NCBI RefSeq assembly: GCF_900474295.1
Contig: NZ_UCOB01000018.1
Location: 1 to 47,132, forward strand
Direction: 5' to 3'
Length of the DNA: 47,132 nucleotides
Source of the DNA: Synechococcus sp. UW140
Lineage (GTDB): Bacteria; Cyanobacteriota; Cyanobacteriia; PCC-6307; Cyanobiaceae
Position 1 is the stretch's first letter, and each line of letters opens with the position of its first letter. Shown piece after piece: positions 1 through 7,325 of this stretch. Below the pieces are notes generated by a model that had not been told where the DNA came from, searched no databases, and saw nothing but the letters and a program-made list of their open reading frames with translations. Made by a program: the position numbers and the translations under genes.

Positions 1-71
1 CACCGGCTGACCAGCCGCACGAAAACTTCGTCTTCCCTGAAGAGGTTCTGCCCCGCGGTAACGCTCTCTGA
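1..71 (+). CDS. psbD: Photosystem II D2 protein, 3' end only (partial)
   Basis: The window opens inside this gene. The last 22 codons read PADQPHENFVFPEEVLPRGN followed by Ala-Leu and a TGA stop at 69-71, which is the highly conserved C-terminus of the D2 reaction-centre protein in thylakoid photosystem II. D2 carries the QA-side cofactors, but those residues lie outside the window. In the usual psbDC operon, psbC starts just inside the 3' end of psbD. Here nothing resembling psbC follows, and a strong terminator lies about 40 nt after the stop. This is therefore probably the second, monocistronic psbD copy (psbDII). Family identity is very secure; the copy assignment is inference. Confidence 0.95.
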   Translation, partial: PADQPHENFVFPEEVLPRGNAL

Positions 72-108
72 TGGTTTGGTCTGGATCGCAGATCCATCCC
101 TGAACACA

Positions 109-137
109 ATGGGGTGCCACTCGGCACCCCATTTTTT
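109..137 (+). terminator. Rho-independent terminator of psbD
   Basis: A perfect 10-bp inverted repeat (ATGGGGTGCC at 109-118 and GGCACCCCAT at 123-132) encloses a 4-nt loop and is followed by a run of six T at 132-137. It lies 38 nt after the psbD stop and shows the transcript ends here rather than continuing into psbC. Confidence 0.93.
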
Positions 138-247
138 GTGCGCTCGTGGTGTTCAGGGCACGTTGGCGCTCAGTTTGTTGGCCTCTCTTGGGCGTTCGTG
201 GCCTTCTCGCAACCTTGTTTGGAATGCTGTCACCGCAGGGCTTACTG

Positions 248-1864
248 ATGCGCTCGTTTGCTGCCAGGTCGCTGGTTTGGCCTCGGTCTGTGCTGTTGCT
301 CGCTGGCGGCTTCTGGTTGCTCTCCCTGTTGATCCAGATTTGGCGTCTGGAAAGCCTGAGTGCCACCTACGACCAGGCTCTGTTTCTGCAGGAGCTTTGG
401 TCAACTGCCCAGGGTCGGCCCTTTGAGAGCAGTTTGTCTTCGGTGCTCTCCGGGGCTGTGGCGATTGGCAATGCTCTCCCCTTTGTGGATTATCTGCATC
501 TGGGTCAGCACGCCAATGTGCTGACGTTGGCGGTGGCCCCTGTGGTGGCCCTCTTGGGGCGTTGGGCCTTGCCCCTTGTGCAGGTCACGGTCCTCACCGC
601 TGCAGGTCTCGTGCTCTGGCGCATTGCAGCAGTGCGGTTGCCTCGGCCTTTGGCTGTGCAAATCACGGCTGCCTACTTTCTCAGCGGAGCCGTGATCGGC
701 CCTGCGCTTGAGAACTTTCACGATCTGATTTGGTTGCCTCTGCTTGGCTTTTGGCTGGTGGAAGGTCTGCTGGAGCGCCGCGGCTGGCAGGTGCTCCTCT
801 GTGGGTTGCTCCTGCTGCTGGTGCGGGAAGACAGCGGTTTGGTTCTGTTTTCCTTGGGCCTCTGGGCTCTGGTGCGACGGCCAGATGTGCGGTGGTGGGG
901 TGTTGCCCTGATGCTGCTGTCCTTCGGGTGGGTCTTGCTCGTCACCAACTGGATTCAGCCGGCCGTTGATTCTTCCTTGGCCGATCGCTTCCTGGCGGAG
1001 AAATTCGGCCACCTCGTTGAGGACCCTTCTCAAGGCACCCTGGCTGTGGTTCTCACCATGCTCGGCCGGCCGCTTGCCCTGCTGCAGGCTCTGGTGTCAC
1101 CCCCCGGGGCCACGGTTGGATTCGTTCTGGCCCTCACCCTGCCGCTGCTATTTGTGCCGCTGCTCTCAATTGATGCTGGCCTGTTGGTGCTGGTGCCTCT
1201 TCTGATTGCTCTGGTCTCGCAGGGTCGCACCGCTCTGGCGGTGACCTTGCGCTATGTGCTTGCTCTGGTGCCTGGTCTCTACCTCGGTGCTGTGCTCTGG
1301 TGGCAGGCCCATCCTCAGGTGTGGGAACGGCGATGGTTGCGGCCCGTTTGGACAGGAGCTCTGGCCTTGGGTTTGGTGCTCACCCTGGTGGGGAACCCAC
1401 ACCGCTCTCTCTCGGCGTTGATTCCCGACAGCTTTTCGCCTTGGGTGCATGTGCCGCCTCAGAGGATGCTCGCCAGGCGCGAGGCGGCCTGGGCTGCTGT
1501 GGATCACGTGCCGCCTGATGCAAGCGTTTCGGCCGACACCCCATTACTGCCCTTGTTGGCGCAGCGGCAGGAGTTGATCCGCTTCCCCAAGCATGTGGCG
1601 TTCCGTGGTCGTGATGGGATGGAGCGATCGGTGGAGTATGTCGTGGCGTTCCCCGGCTACTACACCCCCTTGGCTCCAGTGTTCAAGCGGGAACGACGCC
1701 AGCAGGCATCGATCCGTGATCGTCTCAATCAGTTGGTGCGCCGCGGCGACTATGCGCTGATCCATTGCCAGGGGGGAGCGGTGGTGTTGCAGCGGGTGAG
1801 CGGCACAGCTCCAGGCCTGAATCCCAGCTCTGGCAGTGCCAACCATTGTGATGCGCTTGATTGA
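248..1864 (+). CDS. DUF2079 family polytopic membrane protein
   Basis: About 538 residues, mostly hydrophobic, with roughly ten membrane segments and a soluble C-terminal tail. It fits the DUF2079 family: an early YDQALFLQELW segment, a central ENFHDLIWLPLL segment and a VREDSG motif match the YDxGxFDQ, FHPE and (R/E)DG signatures of that family, whose members resemble membrane glycosyltransferases of unknown substrate. The ATG at 248 gives a short basic N-terminus before the first membrane helix and has GCAGGG upstream; ATG at 224 and GTG at 146 are in-frame alternatives. Its last 140 nt are antisense to the 3' end of the convergent paralogue at 1725-3179. Function is unknown; a role in transferring sugars from lipid carriers is inference. 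Confidence 0.8.
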   Translation: MRSFAARSLVWPRSVLLLAGGFWLLSLLIQIWRLESLSATYDQALFLQELWSTAQGRPFESSLSSVLSGAVAIGNALPFVDYLHLGQHANVLTLAVAPVVALLGRWALPLVQVTVLTAAGLVLWRIAAVRLPRPLAVQITAAYFLSGAVIGPALENFHDLIWLPLLGFWLVEGLLERRGWQVLLCGLLLLLVREDSGLVLFSLGLWALVRRPDVRWWGVALMLLSFGWVLLVTNWIQPAVDSSLADRFLAEKFGHLVEDPSQGTLAVVLTMLGRPLALLQALVSPPGATVGFVLALTLPLLFVPLLSIDAGLLVLVPLLIALVSQGRTALAVTLRYVLALVPGLYLGAVLWWQAHPQVWERRWLRPVWTGALALGLVLTLVGNPHRSLSALIPDSFSPWVHVPPQRMLARREAAWAAVDHVPPDASVSADTPLLPLLAQRQELIRFPKHVAFRGRDGMERSVEYVVAFPGYYTPLAPVFKRERRQQASIRDRLNQLVRRGDYALIHCQGGAVVLQRVSGTAPGLNPSSGSANHCDALD

Positions 1865-3179
1865 TCAAGCGGCGTTGCACCTTGGCAGATGAGCCCCAGC
1901 CGGGGTCGCTGGGATTGAGGAGGAGCGTGTCCCAGTTGCTTTCGCCTAAGGCCTCGTTGAAACTCTTTTTTGGGAAAGCGATCCGCTCACGTGTGCTGAG
2001 GTGAGGTGCCAGATAGCTGGTGGTAAGGACGTTTGCGTTCGTTCGAATTTGACCGATGGCAGCGCTGGAATCCACGCGCAGGCTCCACCGCTGCAGGTAG
2101 GGCCCGGCAAAAAACCATGGTTTCGCCAGGCTCAGCCAGCACAGCAGTGCCCAGCCCAGCACCAGTGCGCGGCGGCGCCCTCCCAATCTGTGCCGGTGCT
2201 CGGCAGCTTCTGCCAGGCCGTCAATCGCTGCCGTGACGGCCACTACAGCCAGAGGCAGGCTGTAGTGATGAATGAGGGTGCGGTAGCTGGGGGATGCCGA
2301 TAGCAGATTCACCAACACGAGTGGCAGCGCAATCACCAGCACCGGCAGAGAGCGGCGGCGCCAGAGCAGGCCACAGGGCAGTGCGAGCAGCACGAGATAG
2401 CTGAGGCCTCCACTCCAGTCGATGCTGGTGAGGATCTGGTCCAGTCCCCCGTTGAGATGGCCGAACATGCGGCCAGCCGCCTTGGGCCCTTCACCCCCCC
2501 GTAGCCAGGGATAGAGCCAACGACTGAGCATCAGCAGCCAGCCTGCCGAGACCAGGGCTGCGCTGGCGCTCCATCGCCAGCGCCGTTGGCAGGCCAGCTC
2601 CAGTGCCAGACCGATCGTGATCAGCACCAAGCCGTCACGGCAGCCAAGCAGGATCAGCAGCAGCGTGAGCCAGAGCCACGCTCTCTTGGCCCGTTCTGCC
2701 CAGAGGATGAGGGCGAAGGCCGGCATCACCCATACCTCAGGGTGGAAATCAAATAGGTTGCTGTTAAACACCACCGGTTGCAGCCACCACAGCAGGCAGG
2801 CCAGCCAGCAGAGGCGTCGGGGTAGTCGGGCCTGGGCCGCCAGCATCCAGATCGGGATCGCCGTCAGGCTGAGGGCAAGGGCTTGGGATGCCAGCAGCCA
2901 GTGCACGGATGGAGTCATCGCATACAGGCCACCGGTCAGGTAGAAGACCCAGGCGCCATGGTCGGCAAGCAGGTGAACCTCCTCCATCGAGGAGATTGGC
3001 GCTAGGCCCTGGCTCAGTAGCCAGGCCCATTGATCGAACAACCCGAGGTCGTAGGCATTGCTCTGAAGCAGGGCGTGGCGGGCTGCAGAGCATCCCCAGC
3101 CAATCAGTGCCAGCAGCAGGCTGATTAGCCAGAGATGGCGAGGTGGAGCCAGAGGCCCAGGGCGGCTGGTGCTGGTCAT
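1725..3179 (-). CDS. DUF2079 family polytopic membrane protein
   Basis: About 484 residues with many membrane helices. The motifs AYDLGLFDQWAW near the N-terminus, FDFHPEVWVMP in the middle and GCRDGLVL are typical of DUF2079. It is a paralogue of the convergent gene at 248-1864. The ATG at 3179 overlaps the TGA of the upstream glycosyltransferase gene as ATGA, which fixes the start and implies translational coupling. The family is glycosyltransferase-like with unknown substrate; co-transcription with a PMT/ArnT-like enzyme supports a role in envelope glycan or lipid modification, but that is inference. The final ~46 codons overlap the opposite-strand gene. Confidence 0.82.
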   Translation of the reverse strand: MTSTSRPGPLAPPRHLWLISLLLALIGWGCSAARHALLQSNAYDLGLFDQWAWLLSQGLAPISSMEEVHLLADHGAWVFYLTGGLYAMTPSVHWLLASQALALSLTAIPIWMLAAQARLPRRLCWLACLLWWLQPVVFNSNLFDFHPEVWVMPAFALILWAERAKRAWLWLTLLLILLGCRDGLVLITIGLALELACQRRWRWSASAALVSAGWLLMLSRWLYPWLRGGEGPKAAGRMFGHLNGGLDQILTSIDWSGGLSYLVLLALPCGLLWRRRSLPVLVIALPLVLVNLLSASPSYRTLIHHYSLPLAVVAVTAAIDGLAEAAEHRHRLGGRRRALVLGWALLCWLSLAKPWFFAGPYLQRWSLRVDSSAAIGQIRTNANVLTTSYLAPHLSTRERIAFPKKSFNEALGESNWDTLLLNPSDPGWGSSAKVQRRLINQAHHNGWHCQSWDSGLELCRSPAATPPLPPGNGSAHSRRGAPTD

Positions 3180-4801
3180 GGGATCGGTGCATCCAGCCCT
3201 GCTGGGCAGTGCCAAAGCTGCCACGATTTCGCTCCTGATTTGAGCTCGGAAGCGATCGGTTTGCAGCGCTCGAGTGGTTGACGGCTCACCACCCAGTGTT
3301 CGTTCTTGCTTTCAGCATCATTGGCTAGGAGTTCACGGCCTGCGTACCAGCCAAGGGATGGGCGGGTGGGTCCGCGCAGGATCACAACGGCCTCGGCTGG
3401 CAGTTGTCGAATTTCACTCGCGATTGGGCGGGGGTCCCAGCTTTCGTTGAGTTCCCAGAGCCAGAGCTGGCTCTGCCAGAGGCATAGCAGGGCCAGGCCC
3501 CAGCCGATCAGCAGGCTGATCAGGCCCCAGCGTCGTTGCTGGTGGGTTGGTTGGATCAGTTGCAGCCCGCCTGCCAGCAGGCCCAGCCCGGCGCAGATCA
3601 GTGCGAGGCGAGGCAGACCCTGCTGCTGACCAATCAGCAGCAGGGTCATGCCCGTTAGCAGGAGGGCCGCCCCCAAGAGGGCCCAGATTCGCCCCACCCA
3701 GAGGGGGCGGCCCGTGCTCAGGAGCTGATGCAGTCCTTCGGCGCAGAGCAAGGCGAGGGCTGGCCAGAGCAGATGGCTGTACCAGGGCAGCTGGCTGCGG
3801 AGCGGCAAGACCAGAGCGCAACTGCCCAGCAGCAGCCCCAGTTCCCAATGGCCACTGCTTTGCTGGCGCTCACTCCAGGCCCAGCGGAGGCCCAAGGGCA
3901 AGAGGAGTAACCAGGGCCAGCCGCCTTCAAGCACTTCCGTGATGGGCATCACCCAGGCCCCGGTGCTGTCGCCAACAACGCCCGCTACACGGCTGAGTCC
4001 CTGGCCGCCCCACATCAACAAAGCATCCGTGCCGCGTTGATGGCCGTGCCAAAGGTGCCAGGCCAGGCCCGGGAGGATGCCGCTTCCTAGCCAGGCCAGG
4101 GCACGGGGTTTCCAGGTGCTGTTGCGACGATCCCAGACGCTGATGGCCGCGGTGATCAGCAGAAAGCCCAGCACAGCGGGAGGCTTCAGCATCAGCACCC
4201 CCGTTGCTCCGAGGCCAGCCAGTAGGCCATGCCAGGGGGTCTGGCGACTGCTGAGCCAGCCGGTCCACAGCAGCAGTGAGCAGCTCACCAAGCTGCCGTC
4301 GAGCATCGCCAGCCGGCCGTGGCGCGCCATCGGTAGCAGGGTCATCAGGATCAGGCCGGCCAGTATTGCTCGTCGTTCGCATTGCGCTCCCCCCAGCTGC
4401 CGCCGCAGCAGGATCAGCAGCGGCACCGCCAGGCTGGCGATGAGGCAGGGCAGCAGTCGAGCCGCCCACTCGTGTTCACCCAGAAGTCGGGTGGAGGTAC
4501 CGATGAGCCAATGCAGTCCTGGAGGCTTGTTCAGGTAGGCCTCGTTCCATTTCCAGGCGAGGAGCCAATCAAAACTGGGATGGGTCGGGTCAATCCGGCC
4601 GATCGTGGAGCGGGCGACGCTTGTCACCCTGCCTTCATCCCAGTCCCGTAGGGGCAGATTGCCGAGGCCTGGCAACCACAGCACCAGGGTGAGAAGCCAC
4701 AGCAGCGCAGGCCTTGTGAGTCCGTTAAGGTTCAAAGGTCCTGATCGCAGTGATGTGAAGGCATCCTCGGCCGTTCTCGGCCTGGTTGTCGTCGAAGGCA
4801 T
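3176..4801 (-). CDS. ArnT/PMT-like membrane glycosyltransferase
   Basis: A 541-residue polytopic protein. After the first membrane helix comes RDWDEGR (about residues 52-58), matching the acidic catalytic loop of GT-C enzymes of the GT39/GT83 (PMT/ArnT) type. It is followed by NKPPGLHWL (about residues 91-99), also characteristic of that superfamily. Such enzymes move a sugar from a polyprenyl-phosphate carrier to a lipid or protein on the periplasmic face. The C-terminal ~90 residues form a soluble domain. The TGA overlaps the ATG of the DUF2079 gene downstream, so the two are probably one operon. Donor and acceptor cannot be told from sequence. Confidence 0.85.
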   Translation of the reverse strand: MPSTTTRPRTAEDAFTSLRSGPLNLNGLTRPALLWLLTLVLWLPGLGNLPLRDWDEGRVTSVARSTIGRIDPTHPSFDWLLAWKWNEAYLNKPPGLHWLIGTSTRLLGEHEWAARLLPCLIASLAVPLLILLRRQLGGAQCERRAILAGLILMTLLPMARHGRLAMLDGSLVSCSLLLWTGWLSSRQTPWHGLLAGLGATGVLMLKPPAVLGFLLITAAISVWDRRNSTWKPRALAWLGSGILPGLAWHLWHGHQRGTDALLMWGGQGLSRVAGVVGDSTGAWVMPITEVLEGGWPWLLLLPLGLRWAWSERQQSSGHWELGLLLGSCALVLPLRSQLPWYSHLLWPALALLCAEGLHQLLSTGRPLWVGRIWALLGAALLLTGMTLLLIGQQQGLPRLALICAGLGLLAGGLQLIQPTHQQRRWGLISLLIGWGLALLCLWQSQLWLWELNESWDPRPIASEIRQLPAEAVVILRGPTRPSLGWYAGRELLANDAESKNEHWVVSRQPLERCKPIASELKSGAKSWQLWHCPAGLDAPIP

Positions 4802-4839
4802 CGCCGGCGCTCAACAATCCCATCCAGGAGGAGGTGTCC

Positions 4840-4893
4840 ATGAGTTCCAGTTCTTTAATTCAGGGTCTGCTGATCGCGGAGAACGCCGGCTGA
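4840..4893 (+). CDS. Candidate small ORF (17 aa) with strong ribosome binding site
   Basis: ATG at 4840 opens a 17-codon frame reading MSSSSLIQGLLIAENAG with TGA at 4891-4893. An extended AGGAGGAGG Shine-Dalgarno sequence ends 6 nt before the ATG, far stronger than most sites in this window. A GC-rich terminator follows at 4949-4983. The layout (SD, short ORF, hairpins, terminator) looks like an independent short transcript. I do not recognise the peptide or a clear promoter. It could equally be a non-coding RNA whose purine-rich segment is not used in translation. Confidence 0.4.
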   Translation: MSSSSLIQGLLIAENAG

Positions 4894-4948
4894 CGGCACA
4901 GTCCTCTGACTGATCAATCGGTTCCGCGCCAGAGCGGACCCGGCGAGA

Positions 4949-4983
4949 GCCCCCGTCCGGTTTCCGGGCGGGGGCATCGTTTT
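4949..4983 (+). terminator. Rho-independent terminator upstream of the porin array
   Basis: A 12-bp stem (4949-4960 with 4964-4975, one G-U pair) with a TTT loop is followed by ATCGTTTT. It terminates plus-strand transcription before the first porin gene. The only plus-strand candidate gene ahead of it is the small ORF at 4840-4893. Confidence 0.8.
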
Positions 4984-5131
4984 GGCGGTTTTGCGCCCTG
5001 GGCAGGCCGCCAGATTGTGTATCAGGCGATACCGGCCGTTGTGTCAGCTGGCACATCCGATGTTGGTTATGTCTTGTTCATGGGCCAGTTTTGATGTGGC
5101 GCATTTTGCGCCTTCCTGTGTGAGGAATTCA

Positions 5132-7069
5132 ATGAAACTTTTCCAGCAACTGCTGGTTGCACCTGCTGCCCTGGGCCTTCTGGCTCCCGTGGCTGCAAAC
5201 GCCAGCGACCTGAACATCAACGGTGTGTCTGACTACGCCGCTTCTGGCGAGCAGGTCACCAGCATCACCCAATTCTCGGATGTGGTTCCGACTGACTGGG
5301 CCTACCAGGCTCTGTCGAACCTGATCGAGCGCTACGGCTGCGTCGCCGGCTACCCGAACGGCACCTACCGCGGCAACCGTGCGATGACCCGCTTTGAAGC
5401 GGCCGCACTACTGAATGCTTGCCTCGACCGGATCACTGAAGTGACCGACGAACTGAAGCGCCTGATGAAGGAGTTCGAGCGTGAACTCGCCATCCTCAAG
5501 GGCCGCGTTGACGGTCTGGAAGCTCGCGTTGGCGAACTGGAAGCCACTCAGTTCTCCACCACCACCAAGCTGAAAGGTACGACCACCTTCGTGATCGGCG
5601 CCAACAGCTTCGGTGGCGACGCCTATGAGCGTGAGCAGTTCGGCCGCAACCTCTTCCTCGGCGACAAGTTCAACTACATCAACGACGAGGAATACGAAGT
5701 CACCGGCATCAACGGTGATACGAAGTACGTTCCGAATCCCTTCTACTACGAAGGCTCCAAGTCTCGTTACAAGGGTCCCAAGATGGCCGACGAGGCCAAT
5801 CAGTACCTGGGAGCCCTCACGTTCAACTACGACCAGCGCCTCGATCTGCTCACCAGCTTCACTGGTAAGGATCTGCTGAAAGTGCGTCTGCGTGCTGGCA
5901 ACTTCCAGAACAGCGCCTTTGGTTTCAGCGCTTCCACCGGCATCAACAGCTTCTTGGGTGGTCAGTACTCCACCATGTCTGGCATGGAGACTGCCTTCGA
6001 AGAGGGCACCGTCACCAACGCTGTGAAGATCAACCGACTCTTCTATCAGTTCCCCCTGGGTAGCAACTTCACCGTCACCGCTGGTGGTGTGGTCCGTCAG
6101 GACGACATGCTGGCCGTTTGGCCCAGCGCTTACCCCGCTGCCACCGTCCTCGACTTCTTCACCTACGCCGGTGCGCCTGGTACTTACAACCTGAACCTCG
6201 GTTCAGGTGCTGGTATCTCCTGGGAGAACGACGGCTTCAGCATCAGTGCCAACTACGTCTCCGGCAACGGCAACGTTTCCAAGGTGAATGACGGTTACAA
6301 CGAGGACTACTCCCTCTACAACAACGGCACCGACACCTACGCCATCTTCTCCAAAAACCGGAGTTGCGAAGGTTCGGGTGGCATGATGACCGACTGTGCC
6401 TCAGGCACCGGTACTGTTCAGATTGCCTACACCGACGATCAGTGGGGCATCGCGGCTGCTTACAACTACAGCAGCGAGAACGCTGGCAACATGAACCCTG
6501 GTACTGCAACGCCTCTGGCGACGCAGATCGGACAACTGGGTAACACCAACTCTGTTGGTTTGAGTGCCTACTGGAGCCCCGAAGATTCCGGCTGGATGCC
6601 TTCGATCTCCGCAGGTTGGGGCCTCAACTCCACCAGCGGTGGTGATGCAAGCTCCTACCGCGTCCAGACGAACGGCGGCAGCTGGAGCAAGAGCAACAAG
6701 TTCACCAACCTGTTTGGTTACGACTTGAACTCCGCCACCACTCAGTCCTGGTCTCTTGGTCTGCAGTGGACTGATGTGTTCCTCAAGGGCAACAGCGCTG
6801 GTATGGCTGTTGGTCAGAAGGGCTTCGTCACCGCTCTCGACCTGTCTGGCAACAAGTACGACTTGGGCTACGGCAAGTCCGCCAAGGCCGAAGAACGCCT
6901 GGTCCGCGACGGTCAGTACGCCTGGGAATGGTGGTACATGTTCCAGGTCACCGACAACATCTCTGTGACCCCCGCCCTCTTCTACATGAGCCGTCCTCTC
7001 GGTTCTGCGACCCAGGGCGTCCAGTTCAACCAGTTCGGCGGTCTGCTCAAGACCACCTTCAAGTTCTGA
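5132..7069 (+). CDS. SLH-domain outer-membrane porin (SomA/iron-uptake porin type), copy 1
   Basis: A 645-residue precursor. Residues 1-24 are a signal peptide ending at ANAS. An SLH domain follows (about 45-105; DWAYQALSNLIERYGCVAGY, then PNGTYRGNRAMTRFEAA), then a coiled coil (about 108-145) and an OprB-type beta-barrel ending in FKF, the usual outer-membrane C-terminal Phe. Such porins span the outer membrane and hold it to the peptidoglycan through the SLH domain; cyanobacterial members pass small solutes and inorganic ions. MKLFQQLL fits a signal-peptide start and is preceded by GAGG. The codon use is strongly biased to C-ending codons, as in very highly expressed genes. It has its own terminators and is first of three tandem paralogues. 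Confidence 0.93.
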   Translation: MKLFQQLLVAPAALGLLAPVAANASDLNINGVSDYAASGEQVTSITQFSDVVPTDWAYQALSNLIERYGCVAGYPNGTYRGNRAMTRFEAAALLNACLDRITEVTDELKRLMKEFERELAILKGRVDGLEARVGELEATQFSTTTKLKGTTTFVIGANSFGGDAYEREQFGRNLFLGDKFNYINDEEYEVTGINGDTKYVPNPFYYEGSKSRYKGPKMADEANQYLGALTFNYDQRLDLLTSFTGKDLLKVRLRAGNFQNSAFGFSASTGINSFLGGQYSTMSGMETAFEEGTVTNAVKINRLFYQFPLGSNFTVTAGGVVRQDDMLAVWPSAYPAATVLDFFTYAGAPGTYNLNLGSGAGISWENDGFSISANYVSGNGNVSKVNDGYNEDYSLYNNGTDTYAIFSKNRSCEGSGGMMTDCASGTGTVQIAYTDDQWGIAAAYNYSSENAGNMNPGTATPLATQIGQLGNTNSVGLSAYWSPEDSGWMPSISAGWGLNSTSGGDASSYRVQTNGGSWSKSNKFTNLFGYDLNSATTQSWSLGLQWTDVFLKGNSAGMAVGQKGFVTALDLSGNKYDLGYGKSAKAEERLVRDGQYAWEWWYMFQVTDNISVTPALFYMSRPLGSATQGVQFNQFGGLLKTTFKF

Positions 7070-7086
7070 TCTTGAACGTGTGATCT

Positions 7087-7119
7087 GAAGGGCTTCGCTT
7101 TTGCGAAGTTCTTCATTTT
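7087..7119 (+). terminator. Terminator of porin copy 1 (first hairpin)
   Basis: A 12-bp stem with two G-U pairs (7087-7098 with 7103-7114) encloses a TTTT loop and is followed by ATTTTC. It lies 17 nt after the porin stop and is the first of two tandem terminators. Confidence 0.75.
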
Positions 7120-7139
7120 CTCCTCACTGACCAATCATT

Positions 7140-7169
7140 AAGCGTGGGTTTTTGCCCGCGCTTTTTTTA
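7140..7169 (+). terminator. Terminator of porin copy 1 (second hairpin)
   Basis: AGCGTGGG (7141-7148) pairs with CCCGCGCT (7155-7162) with one G-U pair, followed by seven T. This is the stronger of the two and isolates porin copy 1 from copy 2. Confidence 0.88.
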
Positions 7170-7325
7170 TGGCAAAGCAGCAGTGCACACCAGGTCTTTT
7201 TTGAATGTCGCCTGCGATACCTTCGCCAGGTGTGGCCGGCGACCCCTCTTGCTTTGGTCAGTCGGTAACTTTTGCTCGAAGGCTTTGTGCCTTTAATTAC
7301 CCTCAATTTTGGTGTGAGGAATCCA

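Larger units (their letters stand above)
4802..5131. other. Intergenic region: small ORF, terminator and porin leader
   Basis: This 330-nt gap separates the divergent glycosyltransferase gene from the first porin. The left half holds the candidate small ORF and its terminator. An imperfect hairpin (TCCGC at 4923-4927 with GCGGA at 4934-4938) lies between them. The right half (4984-5131) is the promoter and leader of the porin gene, ending with TGTGAGGAATTCA before the ATG. The second porin has an almost identical TGTGAGGAATCCA. I could not assign -35/-10 boxes reliably. Confidence 0.6.

Noticed and set aside
401-1033. A 210-codon minus-strand frame inside the first DUF2079 gene
   Set aside because: It is low-complexity (Gln, His, Pro rich), has no domain pattern and is an exact shadow of a well-supported membrane protein.
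2033-2060. GTTCGAATTTG resembling a tRNA T-loop
   Set aside because: It lies inside the DUF2079 coding sequence and no cloverleaf can be built around it.
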